64,000 bases of DNA from Fontivita pretiosa (GCF_050410795.1 NZ_CP191258.1:3162001-3226000), one strand, 5' to 3'; numbered from the stretch's first letter, positions 18,401 through 27,563 are shown. The notes: generated from the sequence alone by a model not told the origin. Numbers and translations are program-made.

Positions 18401-19609
18401 AAGATCCGCGAGCAGCAGCAGAAGCTGAATGAGGAGACGACACGGATCCAGAATGCTCGCGGACCCGACGGCGCGCTGAACCGCGCCGACGCCGTTCGCC
18501 TGGGGCAGCTTCCCGGCGAGCAGGGCAAGCTGGCCGACGAAACCAACGCCATCAGCGAAGACCTGTCCGCGCTCAGTTCCACCGTCTACGCCTGGGCGAA
18601 CAAGGACATCGTCGAGTCGATGAAGGATGTGAAGGACGAGCTGGGCCGGCAGAACACGGGCGTGGCGACGCAATCGGAGCAGGCGCGGATCTTGGAGCAG
18701 CTTGACGCGATGATCCGCAACCTGGCGGTCAAGCCGCGTGACAGCCGATTCGCCCAGGAAGACCAGGGCGGTGGCGGCGGCGGGGGGCAGTCCAACGGCG
18801 GGCCGCGGCTGCCGGCCGAAGCCGAACTGCGACTGCTCCAGGACCTTCAGCGCGCCATCAACCGTAGCACCAAAGCCATTGACGCCCAGCCGCCCGAGCA
18901 GAAACAGGCCGACAAGCCGAAGCTGATCGCGCTGGGCAATCGACAGGGGGATCTTCGCCAGGTCCTGGATGAGATGCTTCAGAAAGCTTCGCAGGGCCAG
19001 ATCAAGCTCGGCCCCGAGCCTGACAACCGCGACCAGCTTCCCGAGGAGGCCAGGACCGAGGACATCGAGAACCAGGAGCTGGAGAAGAACCTGCTGAACG
19101 ATGTTGCGGACGAGGAAAAGAATGCGAAGCAGGCGACACTGATCGGCGACCGGATGGCGCGGTCACGGCAGCGGCTGGCGCTGAACAATGACCCCGGGCG
19201 GGTGACGCAGTTAATTCAGCAGCGGATCATCGAGGACATGGATTACCTGATCGACCAGGCAAGGCAGCAGCAGGCCGAGACGCGAAACGCCCAGCAGCGT
19301 CAGCGTGGGCAGGCGCAGCGGATGGCGCAGGCGCGTCCCGGACAGCAGGCGGATCAGGCCAACCAGCTCGGGCAGCGGCAGCAGCGCGCCGGTCAGACGC
19401 CGGCGCAGGAATCGACGCCGCCGGGTCCCGGTGGACGCGAGGCCGATCTGGCGCGCCAGATTCGCGAGTCCGCCGCCGAGTGGGGCGCGATCACCCCGCG
19501 CCTGCGCGACGCGGTGATCGAAGGCAGCAGCGAGACGATCATCCAGGACTATCGCAGGCTGATCGAGGAGTACTATCGGTCGGTCGCGGACCGCGGAACC
19601 GGGCAATAG
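15404..19609 (+). CDS. DUF4175-type giant coiled-coil membrane protein
   Basis: A 1401-residue protein. Helices near the N-terminus (GTGIVLAAAVGLLLAISALD, VAILLAAGAIVYALW and GIGAILLAGMLALLAP) anchor it. Residues about 190-530 form strand-rich Ig-like modules. From about residue 540 to 1300 it is extraordinarily rich in Gln, Ala and Glu with long heptad stretches, for example NQQRAAQQARQNQQAQAQAA. This is the architecture of DUF4175 proteins that close MoxR/vWA operons in planctomycetes. It is probably an envelope-spanning scaffold; no catalytic motif is seen. Long antisense frames in this gene are artefacts of its Gln/Ala codons. Confidence 0.85.
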   Translation: MPPTMLINSLQSVRRRVKVLGVVYGTGIVLAAAVGLLLAISALDYVLNLPPTPRLVAILLAAGAIVYALWRWIARPLAARLSISDVAGRLEQAFPQFDDRLRSTVDFLRGDVPGSEPMKQRVISETAALAGQLDLARAVVATPAWYSMSAGIGAILLAGMLALLAPDYSSIALRRIVSPFGDAAWPKRVQISMLGQVPTRVPVGQRIELRMRLQRGDSASRRASIFYQYDGGAVQRELMLRGPDGSYSASLDARVESGKQAASLRVWMEAGDDRVELPPITVVPRLAIRSVEAVLTPPAYVTARPPQTVNLAAAPAIVADGSRVTIRVQFSKPLADPAQVELIPANDDTPAPQVAWQRQSSTAVAGEWLARQSLRFHIRATDTDGFTNNALEEYELIVRPDQHPSVQIENPRRNEERTAVSVVPLTGVVEDDYGIEWLKLVIERVGGEKKRWEINLLDNSAAVNGASSTRAESAADRLRLRVLYAWDLAQLQDANLKPGDVLEYHLLAKDNFVLDGQTHPPVPSGKLRIVIISQEELTSRVIDELRQAKNQIIGVRQAVDRTRQETSDLADETRQKEQLDAADRAALDRLTNQQATGASQTRQIASRIDQLRDRLAENKSPAQELADLARDVSSDLNRAAEEPMKEATRRLSEAAQPNAARQQRNDAINRAGEAQQQADQQLQQALDRLANIGTLQQTIDNLRRILEAQQQVSRDTREIGKRNLGKTPDQISPQDRQKLDEAADQQQKLADQTNKALEQMQNMAEQMQRSDESASQAMSRAAQTGRQQQVSQNQQRAAQQARQNQQAQAQAAQRQAEIGLEMMLNELREAERHKLAELQKKLEELQNQIANLIRRQAGHNIDNLSIQGPERLAKMEQTLLAELLIKAERDPQKPGPIPQIEQLSAAQEQTERNTRDLGKTTEAMPNGAGPASHLTRAAARMERAIVHLRDRKLPDAYEPPQVEALAELEQAKRDVDQQKNEVDEQIEQQDKESIRQRYVKIREQQQKLNEETTRIQNARGPDGALNRADAVRLGQLPGEQGKLADETNAISEDLSALSSTVYAWANKDIVESMKDVKDELGRQNTGVATQSEQARILEQLDAMIRNLAVKPRDSRFAQEDQGGGGGGGQSNGGPRLPAEAELRLLQDLQRAINRSTKAIDAQPPEQKQADKPKLIALGNRQGDLRQVLDEMLQKASQGQIKLGPEPDNRDQLPEEARTEDIENQELEKNLLNDVADEEKNAKQATLIGDRMARSRQRLALNNDPGRVTQLIQQRIIEDMDYLIDQARQQQAETRNAQQRQRGQAQRMAQARPGQQADQANQLGQRQQRAGQTPAQESTPPGPGGREADLARQIRESAAEWGAITPRLRDAVIEGSSETIIQDYRRLIEEYYRSVADRGTGQ

Positions 19610-19676
19610 AGTCGAAGGATCAAGGCACAAGGATGAAGGATCAAGCGTGGTAGAAGCGGGGTCGGTTCACGTGTGG

Positions 19677-20744
19677 ATGAGGAGTGTGGTAGTTTCGCTC
19701 TTGCTGGCCGGCGTGGCGCTGGCGCAGGACAGCCCCGCGCGCCCGCAGATGCCGATTGCGCCTCGTCCCAATCAGGTGCGCGGCGACGAAATCACTGCGG
19801 CCCAGCGCGCGGCGGTGGAGAAGGGTCTGGCGAGGCTGGCGTCGCGACAACGCAACGACGGCTCGTTCGGAACCACCAATGACGGCTTCGGCGCCACCTC
19901 CGCCGTCACGGCGCTGGCGGGACTGGCGTTCATGCAGGACGGCAACCTGCCCGGGCGCGGAAAGTACGGCCAGCATGTGGAACGATGCGTGCAGTACATC
20001 CTCAACGCCGCGCAGGAATCGGGGCTTCTGGTCTCCGAGCAGGCGCATGCCGTCATGTATTCGCACGGCTTTGCGGCGCTGTTCCTGGCCGAAGTGTACG
20101 GCATGACCGCGGATGAGCAGGTCAAGGAGCGGCTTCAAAAGGCGATCCGGCTGATTCAGAAGACACAAAACCCCCAGGGCGGCTGGCGATACCAGCCGGT
20201 GCCCTACGACGCAGATATCTCCGTGACGATCTGCCAGGTCATGGCGCTTCGCGCCGCGCGCGATGCGGGCATCAAGGTCGAAAAGGAAGTCATCGACAAG
20301 GCCATCGAGTACGTCCGCGCCTGCCAGAATCCCGACGGAGGATTCAATTACCAGCTTGGCCCCGGCGGCAGCGGAAGCGCGTTTCCGCGCTCCGCCGCGG
20401 GCGTGGCGGCACTGTATTACGCGGGCGTGTTCGAGGGCGATGACCTCAAGCGGGGCCTGGATTACCTGCTCCGCTTCAAGCCCGGACGCGCCACCAACAC
20501 CTCGCCCAGCTCCCACTACTTCTACGGGCAGTATTACGCGGTGCAGGCGATGTTCCTGGCCGGCGACGATTACTGGGCCCAGTGGTATCCGGCCATCCGC
20601 GACGAACTGATCAAACGCCAGGACCCCAACGGCGCCTGGAACGGCGAGATCAGTGAAGACTACTGCACCGCCTCGGCCCTGATCATCCTTCAGATGCCCA
20701 ACCGGTATCTGCCGGTGTTCAGCGGCAAGGGGCCGGGAAACTGA
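19677..20744 (+). CDS. Secreted alpha/alpha-toroid (prenyltransferase/squalene-cyclase-like) protein
   Basis: About 355 residues with a signal peptide, MRSVVVSLLLAGVALAQ. Repeated QW-like motifs are seen: SRQRNDGSFG, KTQNPQGGWRYQP, ACQNPDGGFNYQL and KRQDPNGAWNG. They are spaced as in the alpha/alpha toroid of terpene cyclases and protein prenyltransferases. No DxDD or DCTAE cyclase motif is visible, so it is probably not a cyclase but a toroid-fold protein, perhaps for binding or scaffolding. It directly follows the DUF4175 gene and is probably in the same operon. The ATG at 19677 is preferred to the GTG at 19647 because it begins the signal peptide. Confidence 0.85.
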   Translation: MRSVVVSLLLAGVALAQDSPARPQMPIAPRPNQVRGDEITAAQRAAVEKGLARLASRQRNDGSFGTTNDGFGATSAVTALAGLAFMQDGNLPGRGKYGQHVERCVQYILNAAQESGLLVSEQAHAVMYSHGFAALFLAEVYGMTADEQVKERLQKAIRLIQKTQNPQGGWRYQPVPYDADISVTICQVMALRAARDAGIKVEKEVIDKAIEYVRACQNPDGGFNYQLGPGGSGSAFPRSAAGVAALYYAGVFEGDDLKRGLDYLLRFKPGRATNTSPSSHYFYGQYYAVQAMFLAGDDYWAQWYPAIRDELIKRQDPNGAWNGEISEDYCTASALIILQMPNRYLPVFSGKGPGN

Positions 20745-20761
20745 CGATCGGGACATGTTGA

Positions 20762-22111
20762 ATGTCGAACCTTGAACGCCGAAAGTCGAACGGATCATCG
20801 CGACTGAATCGCGCGCTGGTGGTTGCGGTGTGCGCGTTGCTGCTGTTGAGCAGCAGGATCAGTCGCGCCGACGAGGCGTGGATCCTGACAACCGCGGACT
20901 TCCGCTCGGAGCGGGTGACGCTCAGCGGCATCAACGGCCAGGGCGCCATCGTCGATCAGAGCCGCAAGGTCGGCTTCGACCGGCTGCTCATGCTCCAGCG
21001 CGCCGATCCCCCCGGCAAGGAGCCGTCGCAGGGCCGGGCAAGTCCGCGGCCCGAGCCGGCCGAGACCCGATTCATCGTGGCCCTGCATGATCAGAGTCGC
21101 GCCGTCGGGCGACCCAGAGCCATCGCCGGCGAAAACCTGGTCTGGGACAACCCCACGCTTGGCGAGCTGACGTTGCCGCTGAAGTCCGTCGCCAGCATCG
21201 TTCGCGACGGGCGGGAGGATCAACTGGATGCGGCGATGAACGGCCCGGCCGGCAATGGGGACGTCCTGACCCTCAACAACGGCGACATTGTGCGCGGAAT
21301 CGTCACCGCCATCACCGCTTCGTCGGTGAGTGTGCAGCAGAGCGACGGCGAGACGATTGAAGCGCCGCTGGAGTCGGTGGCGCGGGTCAGATTCGCGTCC
21401 ATCGGCGTCGCGACAACGGATGGCTCGATGACGCCCTGGTTTCGTGTAGGGCTTGCCGACGGCTCGGTCATCAACGCCGCGACGCTCAGCCTCAGCCAGC
21501 AGCAGCTAAGGCTCGTGTTGCCCGGCAGCGGCATGGCATCCGGAGTTCATCGCGAGCTGCCCCTGTCGGCCGTCGTTTCGATCGAGCAGATCAACGGGCC
21601 TGTCACGTGGCTGTCAGATCTGCGCCCGGTCGAATCGGTGCAGACGTCGATGTTCGACCTCACCTGGCCGCCGAGGATGAACCGCGCCGTGGACGGCGGG
21701 CCGATCCGCTTCAACGACCGGACTTTTGCCCGGGGCATTGGCGTACACGCTTACTCTCGCCTGGTCTACCAGATCGACCCCGCCTGGCGCGCGTTTCGTA
21801 CCCAGTACGCGTTTGCGTCCGGCGATTTGCCCTGGGCCAACGTCACCGTGCGGATCAGGATCGATCAGAGCATCGCGCACGAACGTGCAGACTTCCGGGC
21901 TGGCGTGCTGTCACCGCCGATCGTGCTGGACATTCCGCCGGGCGCCCGCAGGCTCACGCTGGAAGTGGATTTCGGCCGGAACCACGACGTACAGGATCGA
22001 TTCAACTGGATCGAGCCGGCGTTTTTGAAGGCGCGTGCGTCGCCCGCGCCCAGCACCACGCCGACCCCCGCCACACAGCGCGCCGCCGAAGGCGCTGAGG
22101 CGAGCAACTGA
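20762..22111 (+). CDS. Secreted NPCBM-domain protein
   Basis: A 449-residue protein. After a short basic N-terminus the signal sequence is ALVVAVCALLLLSSRISRA. The middle contains repeated small-barrel-like segments (LTLNNGDIVRGIVTAITASS and MTPWFRVGLADGSVINAATL). The C-terminal part, about residues 285-425, is an NPCBM carbohydrate-binding module with the hallmark RTFARGIGVHAYSRLVYQID. Such proteins bind envelope or external glycans. It starts 17 bp after the toroid gene and is the last gene of the MoxR cluster. It converges on the SDR gene with only 23 bp between stops. Confidence 0.88.
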   Translation: MSNLERRKSNGSSRLNRALVVAVCALLLLSSRISRADEAWILTTADFRSERVTLSGINGQGAIVDQSRKVGFDRLLMLQRADPPGKEPSQGRASPRPEPAETRFIVALHDQSRAVGRPRAIAGENLVWDNPTLGELTLPLKSVASIVRDGREDQLDAAMNGPAGNGDVLTLNNGDIVRGIVTAITASSVSVQQSDGETIEAPLESVARVRFASIGVATTDGSMTPWFRVGLADGSVINAATLSLSQQQLRLVLPGSGMASGVHRELPLSAVVSIEQINGPVTWLSDLRPVESVQTSMFDLTWPPRMNRAVDGGPIRFNDRTFARGIGVHAYSRLVYQIDPAWRAFRTQYAFASGDLPWANVTVRIRIDQSIAHERADFRAGVLSPPIVLDIPPGARRLTLEVDFGRNHDVQDRFNWIEPAFLKARASPAPSTTPTPATQRAAEGAEASN

Positions 22112-22134
22112 GCCTGGCCGCCGGTGTGGCCGCA

Positions 22135-22947
22135 TCACGCATCGGCGGGTTTGGGCCCGACCAGCGACAGCCCGCCGTCCATCAGCAGAACACTGCCGGT
22201 CATCTGGTTGTTCAGCGGATCGCAGAGGTAAGCGATTTGTCGGGCGACGTCCTGGGGCGTGATCAATCTGCGGATCGGCACATGCGCGATGGCGCTTTGC
22301 CGCAGGGCCGGGTTCTGCTCGAACATCCGCCCGCTCAGTCCGGCATCGACGTAGCCGGGCGCCACTTCGTTGACCAGGATCCCGTGCGGCGCCAGTTCCA
22401 GGGCCATGCACTTGCAGAGCATTCGCATGGCGGCCTTGGCGGCGCAGTAGGCGGGAATGGTCGGATGCGGCGCGTGGGCGGCCCAGCTCCCGACGAATAC
22501 GATGCGACCCTGCCGGTGCTGCTCCAGCATGCGCACGGCCGCCGCCTGCGCCAGGTGAAATGCCCCGTCGAGGTTGATTCGCAGCTCGGTCGACCATTGC
22601 TCGGGTGTGATGTCGCGCACAGAGGCGACGGTGACGATGGCGGCGTTGGCGATGACCAGCGTCGGCACGCCGAGCTGGGCTTCGACGCTCCGGACCCACT
22701 GGCGAACAGCCGGCGCGTCGGCCACGTCAACGCGATCGTATCGCGCCCGCGCGCCCAGTTGTCGCAGTTCCTGGAGCAAAGGCTGGGCCTGCTCGGTGGG
22801 GCGAACATCTCCCATCGCCACGTCCGCACCTCGTCGAGCCAACTCCATCGCCGTTGCCCGTCCGATGTCTCCGATCCCGCCGCTGATGATCGCGACGTTG
22901 CCGGCCAGTGGTCTTTCCAACGGTGCTGCGGGGGTGTCTGTGCCCAT
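22135..22947 (-). CDS. SDR family NAD(P)-dependent oxidoreductase
   Basis: A 270-residue classical short-chain dehydrogenase/reductase. The Rossmann glycine motif is SGGIGDIGRA, and Asp in GDVRP follows the second strand. The NAAI motif and the catalytic Ser...Tyr-x3-Lys (VGSWAAHAPHPTIPAYCAAK) are all present. The C-terminus, TGSVLLMDGGLSLVG, is the usual cofactor-loop end. Substrate is unknown; the 3-oxoacyl-ACP reductase/glucose dehydrogenase-like branch fits best. The ATG at 22947 is chosen because the frame upstream to 23106 is low-complexity and unlike any SDR. Confidence 0.93.
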   Translation of the reverse strand: MGTDTPAAPLERPLAGNVAIISGGIGDIGRATAMELARRGADVAMGDVRPTEQAQPLLQELRQLGARARYDRVDVADAPAVRQWVRSVEAQLGVPTLVIANAAIVTVASVRDITPEQWSTELRINLDGAFHLAQAAAVRMLEQHRQGRIVFVGSWAAHAPHPTIPAYCAAKAAMRMLCKCMALELAPHGILVNEVAPGYVDAGLSGRMFEQNPALRQSAIAHVPIRRLITPQDVARQIAYLCDPLNNQMTGSVLLMDGGLSLVGPKPADA

Positions 22948-23240
22948 ATCACTCTTGACGAAAGCGATCGGGCAAGTATAGCATGGCGGTCGCTTCCGAA
23001 GGATTCGGGCACGCTCGTGCCGGTTTGCTTCGGGTTGGCAGGCATTTCCGGGTTGCCGATTCTGTGACAGTCGCGTTTGGGGGATGAGCGGAATCTGGCC
23101 GCTCATGTGATATGAGGCTGCGCCTCAGGCTTTCAGGCCCGAGGGTGCGCCCGACGCCCACGCTCCACGGCACGCTCCGCTGCATATCCGCGTCGCGCCT
23201 GGCCGCCCATGGCCTGTACACCCCAAGAGGAGACACGTCC

Positions 23241-25901
23241 ATGCAACGGTTACTCTTTCCGCCGGAAATGGGGGCGGCCATGAGCGTGCTGTTGACGCTG
23301 GTGTTATCCTTGTCGGCGACGGGCAGGTCGGCGGGAAACGTGGTCATCGCCAACCGGCCCTTCGGCATGGACCTGGCGAGCTGGCATCCCCACGCCGACG
23401 GGTTCTTCGACGCCAGCATCGGCGAACAGATCATCGGCGTATACCTGCTGAATCAGGGGACGCAGACGATCACCAATGCATCGGCGATGGCGTCGTTTTC
23501 GCCGGGATCGGGCATCGTGCTGACCCAGCCGATGTCGCAATTTGGAGATCTGCAACCCGGCATCCCGACGCTGGGATTTTTCAAGGCCAACTTCAGCGGC
23601 GCCAGTCCGGACAAGCACGCGTTGCACCTGAATGTCAACGGAAACTCGGGCAGCTTCTCCCAGAGCACCTCGCGGAATCTGTTCGTGACCAACGACGTTC
23701 ACGATCCGAACGACATCAACTCCTGGACCATGTTCGCGCCGGAGGGAAGGATCACCACGCAGGTGATCAGCGAATATGGCGGGCACAGTCCGGGCAGCAT
23801 CACCGCTTTTACGGAGTTCAACTGGACGGTGGAATACAACGCGCCCTTCACCGGGCAGTTCTCGCCGTTGCCCTATGAGGATCCGTTCTGGAAGGCCTTC
23901 GCCGCGGGATTCGGAATCGGCGGGTCGGCAGTCTGGGTGGTCGGGGCGATCGTCAAGCGCTGCGGGAACGAGAAGGATGGAGACCTGCTGATCAACGTAG
24001 GTCAGGCCGAGAAAGGCGCCGGAGGGATCGGCGTGGCGCTGGACTTTGCCGACCCGTTCCGTCGCGGGCAGCAGAACACGTTTCCCGGCCCCAGCGAGCG
24101 AACCTTGCGCGAAACGGTGCACCTGACGGCCAACTACCTGACTGAGCCGGTGGTGGGCACGCCGTGGGAGGCGCAGGTGAACTGGACCTACCAGCGGATC
24201 ACCGATGCCGGCAGCTACACGTTTTCCGTGAACGAGCAGGTGCAGAATCAGCATTTCACGAACACGCGGTTGCTGACGATTAACCAGGGCAGTTTTGTGC
24301 CCGGACAGGAGCTGGTTCTGACCGCCACCGCCTTTGGACCGGGAACCCTCAGCGCCGACCGCGCGATCTTCATCGCCAACATTCTGCCCGCCGACGATGC
24401 CAGCTACGACAACATCGTGCGCTCGGTGGTGATGCGTGACGACGGGCAGGGCGGGGACGTGCTGGCGGGCGATGGGATCTACACGGGAGCGACCAGCACC
24501 GCCGGCTTCCCCGCCGGGGTGCAGTTGGCGGCGTACGTGTTCGGCTTTGACATCAACAACGCGGCGGTAACCGACCCGCCCCTGGTCGCGGCGCAGGAGA
24601 TTGGCGGGCTGATGATCTCGGCGCCACAATTCGGCGAGTGCACGATCGAGCCGGACTTTCGGTTCCAGATGATCAGCATCGGCACGATCAGCTCGGCATG
24701 GAACGTCGATGCCAGCGGATCATGGTCATCCGGCACGAACTGGACCAGTGGCGCCGTACCCAACGGCATCGATCACATCGCGAATTTCGGCACCATCATC
24801 ACCAACTCGCGGACCGTGACGGTGGATGCTCCGCAGTGGGTCGGGAACATCAATTTCTTCTCCGCGCCTTCATATACCATCGCCGGGCCGGGCACGATTA
24901 CGCTGGATGTGAGCAGCGGCACGGCGGGGATCAACGTGGGGCAGGGCACGCACGTGATCGCCGCGCCGGTGATCCTCAACGACGATGCGACGATCAACGT
25001 GGCCCCGGGGGCCGGATTGGCGCTGACCGGACCATTCAAGGCCACCGGACGAAGCATCACCAAGGGCGGCGCAGGGTCGGTGCAACTCGAGCGGATCGTC
25101 GCCGCGACGTTGAACGTCACAGGCGGCAGCGCGGTCGTCAGCACCAAGGGGATCGCCAACAGTCCGGCCGGCACCAGTCGGCTGAACACGCTCTTTGTCG
25201 CCGGCGGCGCGCGGCTGGACCTGAACAACAACAGTCTGGTCGTTGACGCCGGCAGCCTCTCAGCCGTCACGGCGCTGCTCAAGACCGGGCTGGAAAACGC
25301 CGGTTCATTTGACTGGCAGGGACCGGGAATCGGCTCGACACAGGCCAATGTCCAGAACACCACCGCCGGCAGCTTCCTGTATGGTCTGGGGGTGATCCTC
25401 AATGATCTGAGTCAAGTCGGAGGCTCCGGCCCGATCTACACCAGCTTCGCCGGGCAGACACTCACCGGCAATGAGATCCTGGTGAAGTTCACCTACTTCG
25501 GGGATGCGGATCTGTCGGGCAGCATCGACGCCACGGATTACTCGCTTATCGACAACGGCTACGTCAATTCTTTGTCCGGCTGGATCAACGGAGACTTCGA
25601 CTACAGCGGCGTCATAGACGCCACGGACTATGCCCTGATCGACAACGCGTACGTGAATCAGGCCGGTCCACTGGCGCACTTTATCGTCGAGGAGCATGCG
25701 CGGTGGTTGGGCGGTAGCTATCTCCAGGCGATGCAGTTGATCCAGTCGGGTCGGATCCCTGAACCGCTGAGCTGTCTGCTGCTGTACGCAACGGCGGGAT
25801 GGTTCCTTCGTGCACGAACGGGCCAACGCAGGCAGGCTGGGGCATCGCTCTGGCCGAGTGCCACAGCCTCCATTGCCCGACAGCAGCCAGCCTGCAAATG
25901 A
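23241..25901 (+). CDS. Large secreted protein with dockerin-like repeats and PEP-CTERM tail
   Basis: About 886 residues, starting at an ATG with AAGAGGAG 8 nt upstream. The signal peptide is MSVLLTLVLSLSATGRSA. A choice-of-anchor-like segment holds MRDDGQGGDVLAGDGIYTG. An autotransporter-like start (SWSSGTNWTSGAVPNG) leads to a beta-helix-like region. Two calcium-binding dockerin-like repeats follow (GDADLSGSIDATDYSLIDN and GDFDYSGVIDATDYALIDN). The tail, IPEPLSCLLLYATAGWFLRA and then basic residues, is a PEP-CTERM sorting signal for exosortase, followed by about 25 extra residues. It should be exported and surface-sorted. The 3' end of the second repeat is nearly identical to that at 33231. 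Confidence 0.88.
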   Translation: MQRLLFPPEMGAAMSVLLTLVLSLSATGRSAGNVVIANRPFGMDLASWHPHADGFFDASIGEQIIGVYLLNQGTQTITNASAMASFSPGSGIVLTQPMSQFGDLQPGIPTLGFFKANFSGASPDKHALHLNVNGNSGSFSQSTSRNLFVTNDVHDPNDINSWTMFAPEGRITTQVISEYGGHSPGSITAFTEFNWTVEYNAPFTGQFSPLPYEDPFWKAFAAGFGIGGSAVWVVGAIVKRCGNEKDGDLLINVGQAEKGAGGIGVALDFADPFRRGQQNTFPGPSERTLRETVHLTANYLTEPVVGTPWEAQVNWTYQRITDAGSYTFSVNEQVQNQHFTNTRLLTINQGSFVPGQELVLTATAFGPGTLSADRAIFIANILPADDASYDNIVRSVVMRDDGQGGDVLAGDGIYTGATSTAGFPAGVQLAAYVFGFDINNAAVTDPPLVAAQEIGGLMISAPQFGECTIEPDFRFQMISIGTISSAWNVDASGSWSSGTNWTSGAVPNGIDHIANFGTIITNSRTVTVDAPQWVGNINFFSAPSYTIAGPGTITLDVSSGTAGINVGQGTHVIAAPVILNDDATINVAPGAGLALTGPFKATGRSITKGGAGSVQLERIVAATLNVTGGSAVVSTKGIANSPAGTSRLNTLFVAGGARLDLNNNSLVVDAGSLSAVTALLKTGLENAGSFDWQGPGIGSTQANVQNTTAGSFLYGLGVILNDLSQVGGSGPIYTSFAGQTLTGNEILVKFTYFGDADLSGSIDATDYSLIDNGYVNSLSGWINGDFDYSGVIDATDYALIDNAYVNQAGPLAHFIVEEHARWLGGSYLQAMQLIQSGRIPEPLSCLLLYATAGWFLRARTGQRRQAGASLWPSATASIARQQPACK
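25548..25648 (+). repeat. 101-nt exact repeat (dockerin module), copy 1
   Basis: This segment is identical, base for base, to 33231-33331 in the second large PEP-CTERM protein gene. It encodes the end of one dockerin-like repeat, the linker GYVNSLSGWINGDF and most of the next repeat. Sequence outside the block diverges at once, including at synonymous sites. Confidence 0.9.
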
Positions 25902-26029
25902 GCAGGATTTCTTTTTGTCTCGGGGCGTGCAGCGCGGTAGGATTTTGCTACGCCGTGCTGGCCACAGCTTCGGCACGCGTTTATTCACAAGGTCGCGACC
26001 TTGAGATCTCGGGCGCACGGGGTGGCGGA

Positions 26030-26779
26030 ATGAAGGGCAAGGAGTCTGTGCGATTTCCAGGGACGAGCTGGTTGCTGGTTGAAGAGGCGGGCGGGCAGGT
26101 CCCGCCAAGGATAACCAGCGATGCCCTTGCAGCGCTCGATCGGCTTCTTCTGCGATATCTTCCAGCCCTGCGGGCGCATCTCATTCGCCGCTGGCGGCTC
26201 GAACCGGAGCAAGCCGAGGACTTTCTTCAGGGGTTCATCCTCCAGCACGTGCTGGAGAAGCGTTTGATCGGCAAGGCCAACCGCGCTCGCGGCAAGTTCC
26301 GCACCTTCCTGCTGACGGCGCTGGATCATTTCGTGAGCAACGCGCTTCGCGCGCAGCGCGCGGCCCGTCGCGGCGGCGGACAGGTCCGATCGCTCGATCA
26401 CGAGCAGGCCATGGAACCCGCGGCCCCCGGCTCGCTGCCCCATCATGCGCTCGATTCGCAATGGGCCCGGCAGGTGCTTGAACAGGCGATCGACCGCATG
26501 CGGCAACACTGCCTTGCGGGCGGGCGCGGCGAGTTGTGGGAGCTGTTTGACCTGCGCGTGCTGAAGCCGGCCATCGAGGGCACTGCGCCGCCACCGTATC
26601 AGCATCTGGTGCAGCGTTTTGGTTTTCAGACGCCAGCGCAGGCATCCAACGCGCTGGTGACCGCCAAGCGCACGTTCGCCCGTGTCCTGCGGCAGGTGGT
26701 CGCCGAATATGTGGCCGATGAGAAGCAGATCGACAGCGAGATCGCCGACCTCCAGGCGATCCTCGCGCGATCGCGATAG
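26030..26779 (+). CDS. ECF-type RNA polymerase sigma factor
   Basis: About 249 residues. The sigma-2 region is seen in YLPALRAHLIRRWRLEPEQA and EDFLQGFILQHVLEKRLIG, followed by RARGKFRTFLLTALDHFVSN, the usual planctomycete pattern for these sigma factors. The C-terminal part has a helical region (FGFQTPAQASNALVTAKRTF) in place of a textbook sigma-4. It directs RNA polymerase to unknown promoters. A conserved context of such factors is an adjacent Ser/Thr kinase, which here lies two genes downstream and may control it. The ATG at 26030 follows GGTGGCGG; the longer frame upstream overlaps the preceding gene and is rejected. Confidence 0.85.
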   Translation: MKGKESVRFPGTSWLLVEEAGGQVPPRITSDALAALDRLLLRYLPALRAHLIRRWRLEPEQAEDFLQGFILQHVLEKRLIGKANRARGKFRTFLLTALDHFVSNALRAQRAARRGGGQVRSLDHEQAMEPAAPGSLPHHALDSQWARQVLEQAIDRMRQHCLAGGRGELWELFDLRVLKPAIEGTAPPPYQHLVQRFGFQTPAQASNALVTAKRTFARVLRQVVAEYVADEKQIDSEIADLQAILARSR

Positions 26780-26823
26780 AGGCTCATTACGCAGATGCGG
26801 AGACTGCGGAGGATGGTTGAGCG

Positions 26824-26886
26824 ACCGATGAACAGACGAATCTAAACGAACAGGATCTGTGTTCATCGGTGTCCATCCGTGGTTCG
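26824..26886. repeat. Dispersed TGTTCATCGGTGTCCATC-type repeat, copy 1
   Basis: Intergenic. The core 26853-26886 reads GGATCTGTGTTCATCGGTGT followed by CCATCCGTGGTT. A partial inverted copy (ACCGATGAACAGA, 26824-26836) precedes it, so the pair could fold. Similar text is seen near 27527 and, reversed, at 49467. Confidence 0.6.
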
Positions 26887-26952
26887 TTTTTGCGTGGTCT
26901 GTGTGGCGAGGAGTCTGCGCAGGATCGCATGATCCATCGGGTATAGGGCAGC

Positions 26953-27480
26953 GTGACCGAGCGCCCCGAGAGCAATCTCGATAATGCCGATTCGCGTCGG
27001 CTTGCCTCGATCGTGGATTTGGATCCGTCGGCGGACCGGGTCTGGCACCCTGAGGAGCTGGGGGCCATCCTGCGGCACCAGCTCGCGGTGCCGATACAGT
27101 TTGACCTCGCCGGGCTGGCGCCGGGGGCCGCGAAGAAACTGGCTACGCTCAGCGCCGCCAGCGGGCTGCTGTTGCAGAGCCTGGCGGACCTGCTTGCGCA
27201 CCCCGCGCCGCCCGTAGAGCTGCTGGTCATGCTCAAGGATTTCGCCAAGGCCAACGCCGCTCACCGAGACAGCGCCCTGCCCTCGGACGTGGCGAAGGTA
27301 GTTTACCTTTTAACAATCGCCGCGGCGCTGGTGCGGTGCGGGCAGCGGATCACGTCCGTGAGCGATGCGGAATTGGCCGCGGGATTGACCTGGGCCAGCA
27401 ACCAACACTGGCTCGAGCCACGGGAGCGGTCGCTGCTGTCGCAGGCACTGGCGAAGGTAAAGGCTCAGGGCCAGAGATAA
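26953..27480 (+). CDS. Hypothetical protein between sigma factor and kinase
   Basis: A 175-residue soluble protein with a GTG start, not recognised. It is Ala/Leu-rich and probably all-helical (KKLATLSAASGLLLQSLADL, later EPRERSLLSQALAKVKAQG). There is no signal peptide and no clear membrane segment. Its position between an ECF sigma factor and a Ser/Thr kinase suggests a role in the same signalling unit, possibly as an adaptor; this is inference from context only. The GTG at 26953 is the first start in the frame. Confidence 0.65.
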   Translation: MTERPESNLDNADSRRLASIVDLDPSADRVWHPEELGAILRHQLAVPIQFDLAGLAPGAAKKLATLSAASGLLLQSLADLLAHPAPPVELLVMLKDFAKANAAHRDSALPSDVAKVVYLLTIAAALVRCGQRITSVSDAELAAGLTWASNQHWLEPRERSLLSQALAKVKAQGQR

Positions 27481-27526
27481 CGGACTTGCTGCGAAGCGCC
27501 GAAGGGTGAACCACCAGAGGCTCAAT

Positions 27527-27563
27527 TCTGGTTCACGTCTGTTCATCGATGTTCACCTGAGGT
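27527..27563. repeat. Dispersed TGTTCATCGATGTTCACC-type repeat, copy 2
   Basis: A degenerate intergenic copy (GGTTCACGTCTGTTCATCGA followed by TGTTCACCTGAGGTTCG) of the element near 26853. It lies just upstream of the kinase gene. Confidence 0.45.

Noticed and set aside
15341..18673. 1110-residue minus-strand ORF
   Set aside because: Antisense to the Gln/Ala-rich DUF4175 gene; its Leu/Arg/Asp-rich composition is what that codon use produces on the other strand.
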